Shown: piece after piece, positions 1 to 5,975 of the stretch
How the letters are laid out: each line of letters starts with the position of its first letter
Position numbering within the stretch: position 1 is the stretch's first letter
Assembly: GCA_937858255.1 (NCBI GenBank)
Contig: CALLZQ010000839.1
Span: 1 to 5,975, forward strand
Direction of reading: 5' to 3'
Length of the DNA stretch: 5,975 bases
Source of the DNA: an uncultured Tabrizicola sp.
Lineage (GTDB): Bacteria; Pseudomonadota; Alphaproteobacteria; Rhodobacterales; Rhodobacteraceae
Made by a program: the position numbers and the translations under genes
Notes under the pieces: model-generated
Told to the model about the DNA's origin: nothing
What the model saw: the letters and a program-made list of their open reading frames with translations, nothing else
Database searches by the model: none

Positions 1-28
1 GGCTTGTGGAAAATTGGATGTTTTTCGT

Positions 29-62
29 GGGGGGGGGCCCCCCTTTGTCGCCCCCTCCCCCC
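29..62. other. G/C homopolymer patch, probably low-quality sequence
   Basis: Nine G (29-37) run directly into six C (38-43), followed by C runs at 51-55 and 57-62. Translated in the frame of the downstream gene, this gives only a Gly/Pro string with no protein character. The same style of patch recurs inside pyrE and at the right edge, where it clearly damages known proteins. I therefore read it as miscalled bases at a contig end rather than biology. It leaves the 5' end of the first gene uncertain. Confidence 0.55.
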
Positions 63-71
63 GCCGAGGAC

Positions 72-1058
72 ATGACCAGCGCCGCCACGCCCGCCCCTGC
101 CCCGCAGGCGGCGGTAAAGCCCGCTCGCCCGCCGGAAGATGCCTCGGGCGCCAAGGATCGTGATGGCTGGCTTGAGGTGATGGAGGCAATCGGCGATGAG
201 GCCGGCTATTTCGAGCCGATCGGCAATCGCCACTGGGCGTTCTTCATGGATGAAGGCCCGCAACTTCTGGTCAGCTTCGAGACGCTGGACGAGATCCGCG
301 CCCGGCCCTCGCAACTCCCCCTCGGTCATGATCTGGCCAAGGCGCAGGGTTGGTCGCATCTGTGCCTGATCTGCGAGGGCGAGACCTGGTATCGCGACAA
401 ACGGGTTTATGGCTACTTTGACCGGCTGGTGGACGATGCCTTTTTCGAGGATTTCGACAGTGTAGTCTTCATGGGCGCCGGCATTCAGGGCTATGCGGCG
501 GCGGCCTATTGCGTGGCCGCGCCGGGGGCGCATGTGCTGCTGATCTCGCCCCGCGCGACGCAATTGCCCGATGTGGCCGGCTGGGACCGGCGAAATCCGC
601 AGGCACGGCGGCTGGATTTCCGCAGCCGCTATGGCTTTGCCCCCGACATGGTCGAGGGTGCTGGCAAGGTCTATGTGCTGCACGACCCCGATATTGCCGA
701 GGATGTGCAGCATTTCCGCACCCCGCATCTGGGCGGACGGCTCGACTGTGCTTTCGGCCATATGCAAATCTGGGGCGCGCTGGTCGAGGCGGTCGACGCG
801 GGCAGCCTGACCCGCACCGGTTTTGCTAAAATCTGGCGGGCACGGCGCAGCTTTGGTCCCTATCTGCGCGGCATGCTGGCGCGGCTGGGTGGCACCGGGC
901 ATCTCAAGCGCGAGAAATGGCTGTGCAATGGCGTGGTGTCGCGGCTGAACGCCCCGACTTTCCGCAAGCGGTTGACCGAAATTCTGGCCGATGAGGCCGC
1001 CGCCGAGGCGACCGCCGCGCTGGCCGAAGTGGCCGAGCCGGCAAAACAGGGCGGTTGA
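72..1058 (+). CDS. Rhodobacterales conserved protein, often auto-annotated as phosphoadenosine phosphosulfate reductase; function unknown
   Basis: The product is 328 aa from ATG 72. The reading frame is open to the left edge, and GTG 6 and ATG 18 are also possible starts, but they would add only a homopolymer-derived Gly/Pro stretch. A GAGGA lies 1 nt before ATG 72, too close to be a good ribosome site, so the start is uncertain. Residues 1-30 are Ala/Pro-rich and probably disordered. The conserved part begins near GYFEPIG, continues through LLVSFET and AQGWSHL, and reaches a strand-turn-helix core [16 protein letters not shown] (M134, G135-Y141). I recall this family from Rhodobacterales genomes, where it carries the PAPS-reductase label, but I see none of the PAPS reductase P-loop or ECGxH-type cysteine motif. 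The core looks more like an alpha/beta-hydrolase nucleophile elbow (GxSxGGY) with Gly137 where Ser would be. A 49-bp gap separates it from pyrC, so cotranscription is plausible. The enzyme label is not supported here. Confidence 0.8.
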   Translation: MTSAATPAPAPQAAVKPARPPEDASGAKDRDGWLEVMEAIGDEAGYFEPIGNRHWAFFMDEGPQLLVSFETLDEIRARPSQLPLGHDLAKAQGWSHLCLICEGETWYRDKRVYGYFDRLVDDAFFEDFDSVVFMGAGIQGYAAAAYCVAAPGAHVLLISPRATQLPDVAGWDRRNPQARRLDFRSRYGFAPDMVEGAGKVYVLHDPDIAEDVQHFRTPHLGGRLDCAFGHMQIWGALVEAVDAGSLTRTGFAKIWRARRSFGPYLRGMLARLGGTGHLKREKWLCNGVVSRLNAPTFRKRLTEILADEAAAEATAALAEVAEPAKQGG

Positions 1059-1107
1059 CCCTGCAATTCCTCTGGAAATGCCGGGCGCTTCACGCTATCG
1101 CCCGCGC

Positions 1108-2151
1108 ATGACCCAGGAAATCTGCCTCCGCCGCCCCGATGACTGGCACCTGCACCTGCGCGATGGCGCGATGCTGAAAGGTGTCCTGCCCGAAACTGCC
1201 CGGCATTTCGCGCGGGCCATCGTGATGCCGAATCTGGTGCCGCCGGTGGTGACGGGCGATGACGCCCGCGCCTATCGCGACCGCATTCTGGCGGCCTTGC
1301 CCAAAGGGATGCAGTTCGAACCGCTGATGACGCTCTATCTGACCGAGGGCACGGATCCGGCCGATGTTGCCGCCGCTGCCGCCTCGGGTCTGGTCAAGGC
1401 GGTCAAGCTCTATCCGGCGGGGGCGACCACCAACAGCCATTCGGGCGTCCGCGATCTGGACAAGATCATGCCGGTGCTGGAGAAGATGGCCGAGATCGGC
1501 CTGCCGCTCTGCACCCATGGCGAGGTGACGACGGCCGAGGTGGATATCTTTGACCGCGAGGCGGTCTTCATCGACACGGTGCTGGACCCGCTGCGCCGCC
1601 GCCTGCCCGAATTGCGGGTGGTGATGGAACATATCACCACCGAAGAGGGCGCAGCCTATGCCGCCGCCGGCGGGCCGAACCTTGCCGCCACGATCACGAC
1701 CCATCACCTGATCATCAACCGCAACCATATTCTCGTTGGCGGGATCAAACCGCATTACTACTGCCTGCCGGTGGCCAAGCGCGAAAAACACCGCCTCGCC
1801 CTGCGCGCCGCCGCGACCAGCGGCAATCCCTGCTATTTCCTGGGCACCGACAGCGCCCCGCATGTCGATGCGCTGAAGGAACATGCCTGCGGCTGCGCGG
1901 GATGCTTTACCGCGACCAATACCATGCCGCTGCTGGCCCATGTCTTTGCCGAGGAAGGGGCGCTCGACCGGCTGGAGGCATTTGCCAGCCTGAACGGCCC
2001 GGCGTTTTACCGCCTGCCACCGAATGAGGCGCAGATCCGGCTGGTGCGCCATGAACAGCCCGTCAGCTTTCCCGACAAGATCATCACCGAGGCCGGCCCC
2101 GTAACCGTCTTCAACCCCGGCTTCCCCGTCCATTGGGCGGTTGAAGCCTGA
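1108..2151 (+). CDS. pyrC: Dihydroorotase, class II (PyrC)
   Basis: This zinc metalloenzyme of the amidohydrolase superfamily reversibly cyclises N-carbamoyl-L-aspartate to L-dihydroorotate, step 3 of cytosolic de novo UMP synthesis. At 347 aa it is almost the length of E. coli PyrC (348 aa), and every metal ligand lines up with a constant offset of two. H14 and H16 lie in [10 protein letters not shown]100 (the carbamylated bridging lysine) in [13 protein letters not shown]137 in CTHGEV, H175 in VVMEHITT, and D248 in LGTDSAPH. The R18 and N42 (MPNL) substrate residues are also present. The frame is open further upstream (ATG 991), but that extension overlaps the preceding gene and reads as an Arg/Pro-rich shadow, so ATG 1108 beginning [14 protein letters not shown] is the start. 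No clear Shine-Dalgarno precedes it. pyrE follows after 27 bp, consistent with one transcript. Nothing is missing. Confidence 0.97.
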   Translation: MTQEICLRRPDDWHLHLRDGAMLKGVLPETARHFARAIVMPNLVPPVVTGDDARAYRDRILAALPKGMQFEPLMTLYLTEGTDPADVAAAAASGLVKAVKLYPAGATTNSHSGVRDLDKIMPVLEKMAEIGLPLCTHGEVTTAEVDIFDREAVFIDTVLDPLRRRLPELRVVMEHITTEEGAAYAAAGGPNLAATITTHHLIINRNHILVGGIKPHYYCLPVAKREKHRLALRAAATSGNPCYFLGTDSAPHVDALKEHACGCAGCFTATNTMPLLAHVFAEEGALDRLEAFASLNGPAFYRLPPNEAQIRLVRHEQPVSFPDKIITEAGPVTVFNPGFPVHWAVEA

Positions 2152-2178
2152 TCCCTATCCCGAGCCGAAAGACCCGCC

Positions 2179-2856
2179 ATGATCCCGACCAGTTTCCCCG
2201 CCAAGGCAGAGATCGCCCGCCTGACCGCCCGCGCCTTTCTGGAAATCAAGGCGGTGCATTTCAACGCCGAGACGCCCTTTACCCTGGCTTCGGGCCTGCC
2301 CTCGCCGACCTATGTCGATTGCCGAAAGCTGATCTCTTATCCGCGCATCCGCACCATGCTGATGGACTTTCTGGCGGTGACGGGGATGCGCGAGGCGGGG
2401 GTTGGGGCGTTTGGCAACATCGCCGGGGGCGAGACGGCAGGCATTCCCTTTGCCGCGCTGGTGGCCGAGCGGCTGGCGCTGCCAATGACCTATGTGCGGA
2501 AAAAGCCCAAGGGCTATGGCCGCAATGCCCGGATCGAGGGCGCGATGACCGAGGGGCAACGGGTGCTGCTGGTCGAGGATCTGACCACCGACGGCGGCTC
2601 GAAACTGTCGTTCGTCGATGCGATCCGCGAGACCGGCGCGCACTGCGCCGATACGGCGGGGGTCTTTTTTTATGACATCTTCCCCCCCCCGCCCCCACGC
2701 CTGGCCGCGCCTCGGGTGCGTCTGCCCCCCCCCCGCCGCCACCGGGATGTGCTGGCCGAGGCCCGCGCACAGGGCGCCTTTGACGCGGCGACCCTGACCG
2801 AGGTCGAGAGTTTCCTCAAGGCACCGCGCGCCTGGCAAGAGGCCCGGAGCAAGTAA
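2179..2856 (+). CDS. pyrE: Orotate phosphoribosyltransferase (PyrE), with a locally corrupted stretch
   Basis: The enzyme transfers the phosphoribosyl group of PRPP to orotate to form OMP, step 5 of UMP synthesis, as a cytosolic dimer with shared active sites. At 225 aa it is a normal length. Visible elements are the N-terminal [17 protein letters not shown] (34-50), the [16 protein letters not shown] segment (79-94), the flexible catalytic loop [17 protein letters not shown] (105-121), and the PRPP loop [14 protein letters not shown] (129-142) with acidic pair E133/D134. From F168 to about R189 the sequence becomes Pro/Arg-rich ([10 protein letters not shown]...PPPRR) over two C runs, where OPRTs normally have a mixed helix-strand segment. 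The frame recovers cleanly at [13 protein letters not shown]. That points to base-calling errors without net length change rather than a real insertion. pyrC lies 27 bp upstream. The start is ATG 2179, with only a weak purine-rich GAAAGAC upstream. Confidence 0.95.
   Translation: MIPTSFPAKAEIARLTARAFLEIKAVHFNAETPFTLASGLPSPTYVDCRKLISYPRIRTMLMDFLAVTGMREAGVGAFGNIAGGETAGIPFAALVAERLALPMTYVRKKPKGYGRNARIEGAMTEGQRVLLVEDLTTDGGSKLSFVDAIRETGAHCADTAGVFFYDIFPPPPPRLAAPRVRLPPPRRHRDVLAEARAQGAFDAATLTEVESFLKAPRAWQEARSK
2682..2734. other. C-homopolymer patch inside pyrE, probable sequence error
   Basis: Nine C (2682-2690), G, then five C (2692-2696), and after a normal-looking interval ten C (2725-2734). The encoded residues 169-187 are dominated by Pro and Arg and do not look like any OPRT, while both flanks do. 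The reading frame is kept across the patch. The intervening bases still encode a plausible RLA...VRL, so true codons appear to be overwritten by C at discrete places. This resembles the homopolymer patches at both window edges. Confidence 0.6.
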
Positions 2857-2886
2857 GACCTTAATTCCGGGGAAAAACCTGTGGGC

Positions 2887-2902
2887 AAAGCCGGTAGGCT
2901 TT
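2887..2902 (+). other. Small hairpin 30 nt after pyrE
   Basis: AAAGCC (2887-2892) pairs perfectly with GGCTTT (2897-2902) around the loop GGTA, giving a 6-bp stem. The following bases are GGGGATAA, without a U run, so it is not a convincing intrinsic terminator. It sits exactly between two DnaA-box-like words, so it may be a spacer in that arrangement or an mRNA 3'-end structure. Confidence 0.35.
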
Positions 2903-2962
2903 GGGGATAAGCCGCCTGCCGAATCGTGCGGTGGCGCGTTACCCACAGATCTGCTACAAGAT

Positions 2963-2982
2963 ATGGGGGCCCGCGCCCCCAT
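2963..2982 (+). terminator. Strong GC hairpin, possible terminator of the pyrCE transcript
   Basis: ATGGGGGC (2963-2970) pairs perfectly with GCCCCCAT (2975-2982) across the loop CCGC, an 8-bp stem with six G-C pairs. It lies about 107 nt after the pyrE stop and about 113 nt before dnaB, where a transcript boundary is expected. No U tract follows on the + strand (CAACTACC). If it terminates, it does so as an atypical U-poor element or with Rho, or it merely protects the 3' end. On the reverse strand the stem is not followed closely by T either. Confidence 0.4.
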
Positions 2983-3034
2983 CAACTACCAAAAATCGGG
3001 GATGCCCACAGGCTTATCCCCGCAGATTTACCTT

Positions 3035-3064
3035 TTGTGCCACGGGGCCGGCTTGGGCTAGGTC
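3035..3064 (+). promoter_or_regulatory. dnaB: Possible dnaB promoter
   Basis: GCTAGGTC at 3057-3064 fits the alphaproteobacterial housekeeping -10 pattern GCTANAWC at seven of eight positions. TTGTGCC at 3035-3041 is a weaker -35 candidate (TTG kept, 4/7 to TTGACGS), with a spacing slightly longer than the pattern recorded for Caulobacter. Initiation would fall around 3070, giving a leader of about 25 nt that contains the good dnaB ribosome site. The right-hand DnaA-like word ends just upstream of the -35. Confidence 0.35.
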
Positions 3065-3082
3065 CGCACGGCACAGCGGCGT

Positions 3083-3092
3083 GAGGGAGAGG
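3083..3092 (+). promoter_or_regulatory. dnaB: dnaB ribosome binding site
   Basis: The purine tract GAGGGAGAGG contains GGAG at 3086-3089, five bases before ATG 3095. It is by far the best Shine-Dalgarno in the window and fixes the dnaB start. pyrC and alr have no comparable signal. Confidence 0.8.
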
Positions 3093-3094
3093 CG

Positions 3095-4597
3095 ATGAAC
3101 GAAGTTGCGAAAATCCGCGGTGATCTGCCGGCAGCAGCCGAGGCAGCGCAGGATGTGCTGCCGCATAACACCGAGGCAGAGCAGCAACTTCTGGGCGCGA
3201 TCCTGACCAACAATGATGTCTATGACCGCGTGACCAGCCTTGTGAAGGCCGAGCATTTCTTTGACCCCGTCCACCAGCGCATCTTTGAAAAGATGGCGGC
3301 GCGGATTCAAAAGAATGCGCTGGCCAGCCCGGTGACGCTGAAACCCTTTTTCGAGGATGACGAGGGGCTGAAGGAACTGGGCGGCCCGGCCTATCTGGTG
3401 CGGCTGGCCGGCGCGGCGATCTCGGCCTATGCGGCGCGCGACTATGCGCAGATGATCTATGATCTGGCAGTGCGGCGCGAGCTGATCGCGCTGGGGCGCG
3501 AGATCAGCGCCAAGGCGGCCAAGGTCGATATCCAGTCAGAGCCGCGCGAGCAGATCGTCGAGGCCGAGCAGCGGCTGTACAAACTGGGCGAGCAGGGCGT
3601 CGCCGAACGCGGGTTCCAGAGTTTCCTTAAGGCCGTAACGGATGCGGTCAATGTCGCCAATGCCGCCTATCAGCGTGGCGGCGGTCTGGCGGGTATTTCC
3701 ACCGGGCTGGTCGATCTGGACAAGAAGATGGGCGGTCTGCATGAAAGCGACCTGATCATCCTTGCCGGGCGCCCCTCGATGGGCAAGACCTCGCTGGCCA
3801 CCAACATCGCCTTCAACGTTGCCAAGGCTTACAAGCGCGGGCGCAAGCCCGATGGCAGCGAAGGCGCGGTCGAGGGCGGTGTCGTCGGCTTTTTCAGCCT
3901 TGAAATGAGCGCCGAGCAATTGGCGGCGCGGATCCTCTCTGAGGCATCCGAGGTGCCCAGCGAACAAATCCGCAAGGGCGACATGACCGAGGCCGAGTTC
4001 CGCCGCTTTGTCGAGGCGGCGAAATCGCTGGAAAGCTGCCCGCTCTATATCGATGACACCCCTGCCCTGCCGATCAGTCAGGTCGCGGCGCGGGCACGGC
4101 GACTGAAACGGACGCATGGGCTGGATGTGCTGATGATCGACTATCTTCAGCTTCTGAAAGGGTCCTCCAAGGCGTCCGAGGCGAACCGGGTGCAGGAAGT
4201 GTCCGAGATCACCCAGGGGCTAAAGGCCATCGCCAAGGAGTTGAACATCCCGGTGATCGCGCTGTCGCAGCTCTCGCGTCAGGTGGAAAACCGCGAGGAC
4301 AAGCGTCCGCAACTGTCTGACCTGCGGGAATCGGGCTCGATCGAACAGGATGCCGACGTGGTGATGTTCGTGTTCCGCGAGGAATATTACCGCGAACGCG
4401 AAAAGCCCTCGGATCATGAGATGGACAAGATGGCCGCCTGGCAACAGGTGATGGAACAGTGCCACGGCAAGGCCGAGGTGATCCTGGGCAAGCAGCGCCA
4501 TGGTCCGATTGGCACGGTGGAACTGTCGTTCGAGGGCCGCTTCACCCGCTTTGGCAATCTGGTGCGGCCGTGGCAGGGCGACGATCCGGGCTATTGA
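3095..4597 (+). CDS. dnaB: Replicative DNA helicase DnaB
   Basis: A hexameric ring ATPase that is loaded at the origin, travels 5'-3' on the lagging strand and recruits DnaG primase. At 500 aa it is slightly longer than E. coli DnaB (471 aa). The N-terminal collar domain runs from [15 protein letters not shown] (23-37) through [12 protein letters not shown] to about residue 125, followed by a linker helix region. The RecA-like motor carries Walker A GRPSMGKT (225-232, K231), catalytic E270 in [10 protein letters not shown], Walker [10 protein letters not shown] (D349), Q392 in [12 protein letters not shown], and [20 protein letters not shown] (404-423), with C-terminal [12 protein letters not shown] Gly/charged insertion at about 246-262, between Walker A and E270, explains much of the extra length and is common in alphaproteobacterial DnaB as I recall it. 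There is no intein. ATG 3095 follows a strong Shine-Dalgarno. The 238-bp upstream gap suggests its own promoter; alr follows after 66 bp. Confidence 0.98.
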   Translation: MNEVAKIRGDLPAAAEAAQDVLPHNTEAEQQLLGAILTNNDVYDRVTSLVKAEHFFDPVHQRIFEKMAARIQKNALASPVTLKPFFEDDEGLKELGGPAYLVRLAGAAISAYAARDYAQMIYDLAVRRELIALGREISAKAAKVDIQSEPREQIVEAEQRLYKLGEQGVAERGFQSFLKAVTDAVNVANAAYQRGGGLAGISTGLVDLDKKMGGLHESDLIILAGRPSMGKTSLATNIAFNVAKAYKRGRKPDGSEGAVEGGVVGFFSLEMSAEQLAARILSEASEVPSEQIRKGDMTEAEFRRFVEAAKSLESCPLYIDDTPALPISQVAARARRLKRTHGLDVLMIDYLQLLKGSSKASEANRVQEVSEITQGLKAIAKELNIPVIALSQLSRQVENREDKRPQLSDLRESGSIEQDADVVMFVFREEYYREREKPSDHEMDKMAAWQQVMEQCHGKAEVILGKQRHGPIGTVELSFEGRFTRFGNLVRPWQGDDPGY

Positions 4598-4663
4598 GGC
4601 CGCCCGCCGCCGACACTGCTCATTGCCCCTTGACCCTGCCCGGCGATCCGTCAATTAAACCCC

Positions 4664-5713
4664 ATGGCAACCGCGACCCTTTCCATTGATCTCGACGCAA
4701 TCGCCGCCAACTGGCGGGCGCTGGACCGTGCCTCGGCCTCGGGCGTGCAGACCGCCGCCGTGGTCAAGGCCGATGCCTATGGCTTGGGCATTTCCCGGGT
4801 GGCGCGGGCGCTTGCGCAGGCTGGCGCGCGGCGGTTTTTCGTGGCCGTCGCCGAAGAGGGTGCCGCGCTGCGGCAGGCCCTTGGACCAGGGCCGCAGATT
4901 TGCATCCTGTCGGGCCATATGGCCGGCGATACGGACATGATCCACGACCTCGACCTGACGCCGATGCTGAACAGCCTCGATCAGGTGACGCGGCATCTGG
5001 AGGCGCTGCCGGGCCTGCCCTTTGGCGTGCAGCTTGATACCGGAATGAACCGTCTGGGCATGGAAGAGCCGGAATGGGAGGCGGTCGCGCCTTTCGTGCT
5101 GGAGGCCGGGCCAGAGATGATCATGTCGCATCTGGCCTGTGCCGATGACCCCGACCACGGGCTGAACGAGCTGCAACTGGCGACCTTTCACGCCATGACC
5201 GATGGCACCGGCGTGCCGCGCTCGTTGGCGGCGACGGGGGGGATCCTGCTGGGGCCGAAATACCATTTCGACCTGACCCGCCCTGGGGTTGGCCTTTACG
5301 GCGGGCGCCCGTTTGAAAATGCCGCCCGGGTGGTCACCCTTTCCTTGCCAATCATCCAGAGCCGGGTTGTTCTGGCGGGAGAGCCGGTCGGCTATTCCTG
5401 CACCTGGACGGCAGAGGCCGACAGCACGATTGCCACGGTTTCAGCGGGTTATGCCGACGGGTTGTTGCGCAGCCTTTCGGGCAAGGCGATCCTGTGGGAT
5501 GGCGACACCCCCTGCCCCGTGGTGGGCCGTGTGTCGATGGATCTGATCACCGTCGATATCAGCCATCTGGACCGGGTGCCGCGCAGCCTCGACATCCTTG
5601 GTCCGCATCAGACGGTGGACGATCTGGCGGATATTGCCGGAACAATCGGGTATGAAATCCTGACCTCGCTCAGCCATCGCTACAGCCGGCGGTATATCGA
5701 GGGCGCGGCGTGA
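4664..5713 (+). CDS. alr: Alanine racemase
   Basis: A PLP enzyme interconverting L- and D-alanine in the cytosol, providing D-Ala for peptidoglycan. The 349-aa length is typical. The N-terminal TIM-barrel half carries [12 protein letters not shown] with the PLP-binding K35. DTGMNRLGM (125-133) holds R130, SHLACADD begins at S155, and RPGVGLYGG (206-214) gives R206, the arginine facing the PLP pyridine nitrogen. The C-terminal beta domain starts near VGYSCTW and carries GYADG with Y263, the second catalytic base, then VGRVSMD. The residue usually carbamylated in front of DTGM (Lys in KxDTGM/KLDSGM forms) is Gln123 here; all other catalytic residues are intact. ATG 4664 is the only sensible start and lacks an evident Shine-Dalgarno. 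dnaB ends 66 bp upstream and the next gene starts inside the alr stop codon. The housekeeping alr role is more likely than catabolic dadX, since no dadA is nearby. Confidence 0.96.
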   Translation: MATATLSIDLDAIAANWRALDRASASGVQTAAVVKADAYGLGISRVARALAQAGARRFFVAVAEEGAALRQALGPGPQICILSGHMAGDTDMIHDLDLTPMLNSLDQVTRHLEALPGLPFGVQLDTGMNRLGMEEPEWEAVAPFVLEAGPEMIMSHLACADDPDHGLNELQLATFHAMTDGTGVPRSLAATGGILLGPKYHFDLTRPGVGLYGGRPFENAARVVTLSLPIIQSRVVLAGEPVGYSCTWTAEADSTIATVSAGYADGLLRSLSGKAILWDGDTPCPVVGRVSMDLITVDISHLDRVPRSLDILGPHQTVDDLADIAGTIGYEILTSLSHRYSRRYIEGAA

Positions 5714-5937
5714 CGCTGAAGGGCGGGCTGCGCGGCATCGGGCGTGCGGCGCTGTCCTTGCTGGCGTCCATCGGCCGGGTGGCGCTGTTTGCCGGGGCGG
5801 TGCTGGGGCATCTGTTTCGCCCCCCCTTTTATCCGCGTGAGTTTTTTGCCCAACTGATGCAGATCGGCTGGTTCAGCCTGCCGCGCTCCGCCCTGACCGC
5901 CCCGTTCACCGGCGGGGGGGGCGGGCGCGCAGTCTGA
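5710..5937 (+). CDS. MlaE-family ABC transporter permease, N-terminal part only (broken or corrupted)
   Basis: The GTG start at 5710 overlaps the alr stop as GTGA, a 4-bp overlap typical of translational coupling. The 75 residues begin with a hydrophobic helix (about 13-36), then the [25 protein letters not shown] segment typical of MlaE/YrbE permeases, which work with MlaF ATPase and MlaD in inner-membrane phospholipid transport. A full protein would be around 260 aa. From residue 59 (5884) the similarity fails: [16 protein letters not shown] replaces what should continue as a second helix after LTAxFTG, and a G run at 5914-5921 is followed by a stop at 5935. Neither other + frame of 5922-5975 resembles MlaE. 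Damage by low-quality end sequence is the best explanation; a genuine pseudogene is less likely. The gene probably continues beyond the window. Confidence 0.75.
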   Translation: MTLKGGLRGIGRAALSLLASIGRVALFAGAVLGHLFRPPFYPREFFAQLMQIGWFSLPRSALTAPFTGGGGGRAV

Positions 5938-5975
5938 ACTGCCGTGCCGCCGCACGAGCAGTGTCATACCGGGCG
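5884..5975. other. Unreliable right-edge sequence
   Basis: Family similarity of the MlaE-like permease decays from 5884. Eight G at 5914-5921 follow, then about 54 bases that encode nothing recognisable in any frame. This mirrors the homopolymer patch at the left edge and suggests an untrimmed contig end. No feature can be supported in the last 38 bases. Confidence 0.5.

Larger units (their letters stand above)
2878..3021. repeat. Two interleaved long-range inverted repeats
   Basis: CCTGTGGGCA (2878-2887) is matched exactly in inverse by TGCCCACAGG (3003-3012), and GGGGATAAGCC (2903-2913) by GGCTTATCCCC (3011-3021). On the right the two words overlap by 2 bp into one 19-bp unit; on the left they are 15 bp apart and separated by a small hairpin. 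A third copy of the heptamer CCCACAG sits at 2942-2948. Exact 10- and 11-bp inverse pairs in one 145-bp interval suggest paired protein-binding sites rather than an RNA fold, because the two pairs are not nested in the way needed for one simple stem. Confidence 0.6.
2878..3022. promoter_or_regulatory. Cluster of DnaA-box-like words and inverted repeats upstream of dnaB
   Basis: Compared by eye with the DnaA box TTATCCACA, the region holds TTACCCACA at 2939-2947 (8/9, + strand), TGGGGATAA at 2902-2910 (8/9 to the reverse complement TGTGGATAA), TGTGGGCAA at 2880-2888 (7/9, reverse) and TTATCCCCG at 3014-3022 (7/9, + strand). The sites form nested inverted repeats, and the rightmost ends about 13 nt before a possible dnaB promoter. 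DnaA is known both as initiator and as transcription factor, so DnaA control of dnaB is a reasonable hypothesis. None of the boxes is perfect and binding is unproven. A GAATC (GANTC, the CcrM methylation target of alphaproteobacteria) lies at 2921-2925. Confidence 0.35.

Noticed and set aside
72..1058. Genuine PAPS/APS reductase of sulfate assimilation
   Set aside because: No PP-loop motif or characteristic C-terminal cysteine motif is visible, and there is no sulfur gene nearby.
1090..2133. 347-codon open frame on the - strand opposite pyrC
   Set aside because: It mirrors pyrC in a high-GC genome, its translation is rich in Gly, Arg, His and Gln without domain features, and the + strand protein has every catalytic residue.
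2665..2671. Seven-T run in pyrE as a slippage or terminator signal
   Set aside because: It encodes the expected Phe-Phe-Tyr of VFFYDIF and no stem of note precedes it.
2155..2985. 276-codon - strand frame covering pyrE and part of the intergenic region
   Set aside because: It is a codon-bias shadow of pyrE with no recognisable motif, and it runs through the hairpin region.
2878..3022. Chromosomal replication origin (oriC)
   Set aside because: The boxes are imperfect, there is no AT-rich unwinding element, and the 238-bp gap is short for an alphaproteobacterial origin. A regulatory region is the more cautious reading.
2901..3098. Short + strand frame across the pyrE-dnaB gap
   Set aside because: 65 codons with a TTG start, no ribosome site and no protein-like composition; it overlaps the repeat cluster and ends inside the dnaB start.
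4630..4664. Promoter giving a leaderless alr mRNA (TTGACC, then AATTAA, with initiation at about the ATG)
   Set aside because: The missing Shine-Dalgarno makes it tempting, but AATTAA matches the -10 consensus at only three of six positions, and readthrough from dnaB across 66 bp is simpler.
5820..5826. Seven-C run in the permease as another error patch
   Set aside because: It encodes the conserved RPPFY segment of MlaE-type proteins, so it is probably real.

Overview
The window is GC-rich, densely packed and transcribed entirely from the + strand. It looks like a conserved chromosomal housekeeping stretch of an alphaproteobacterium, most probably a Rhodobacteraceae member (Paracoccus/Rhodobacter type). 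This rests on protein character: the DnaB carries an insertion after Walker A that I recall from alphaproteobacterial DnaB, the OPRT has the alphaproteobacterial PRPP-loop form, and the first gene belongs to a family I know from Rhodobacterales. No search was possible, so the genus is inference.

Layout. 72-1058: a Rhodobacterales-type conserved protein of unknown function, often auto-labelled 'phosphoadenosine phosphosulfate reductase'. 1108-2151: pyrC, class II dihydroorotase. 2179-2856: pyrE, orotate phosphoribosyltransferase. 2857-3094: the only sizeable intergenic region (238 bp). It holds two small hairpins, long-range inverted repeats made of DnaA-box-like words, one GANTC site and a possible promoter. 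3095-4597: dnaB, replicative helicase. 4664-5713: alr, alanine racemase. 5710-5937: the start of an MlaE-type ABC transporter permease, overlapping alr by 4 bp and losing family resemblance from about 5884.

How the genes relate. PyrC and PyrE catalyse steps 3 and 5 of de novo UMP synthesis and probably share a transcript. The hairpin-bearing gap separates them from dnaB, which has a good Shine-Dalgarno and probably its own promoter. DnaB unwinds DNA at the fork. Alr supplies D-alanine for peptidoglycan. The MlaE-like permease would take part in outer-membrane phospholipid transport. The second block therefore joins replication and envelope functions.

I found no mobile element, CRISPR array, RNA gene or evident novel system. 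The items most worth a second look are the DnaA-box-like inverted-repeat cluster before dnaB, an alanine racemase with Gln where the carbamylated Lys normally sits, and a first gene whose core resembles an alpha/beta-hydrolase nucleophile elbow without the nucleophile. Three patches of homopolymer G/C (29-62, 2682-2734, 5914-5921) coincide with loss of protein-family similarity and are probably sequencing or assembly errors. Two lie near the window ends, so the window may be a complete small contig.
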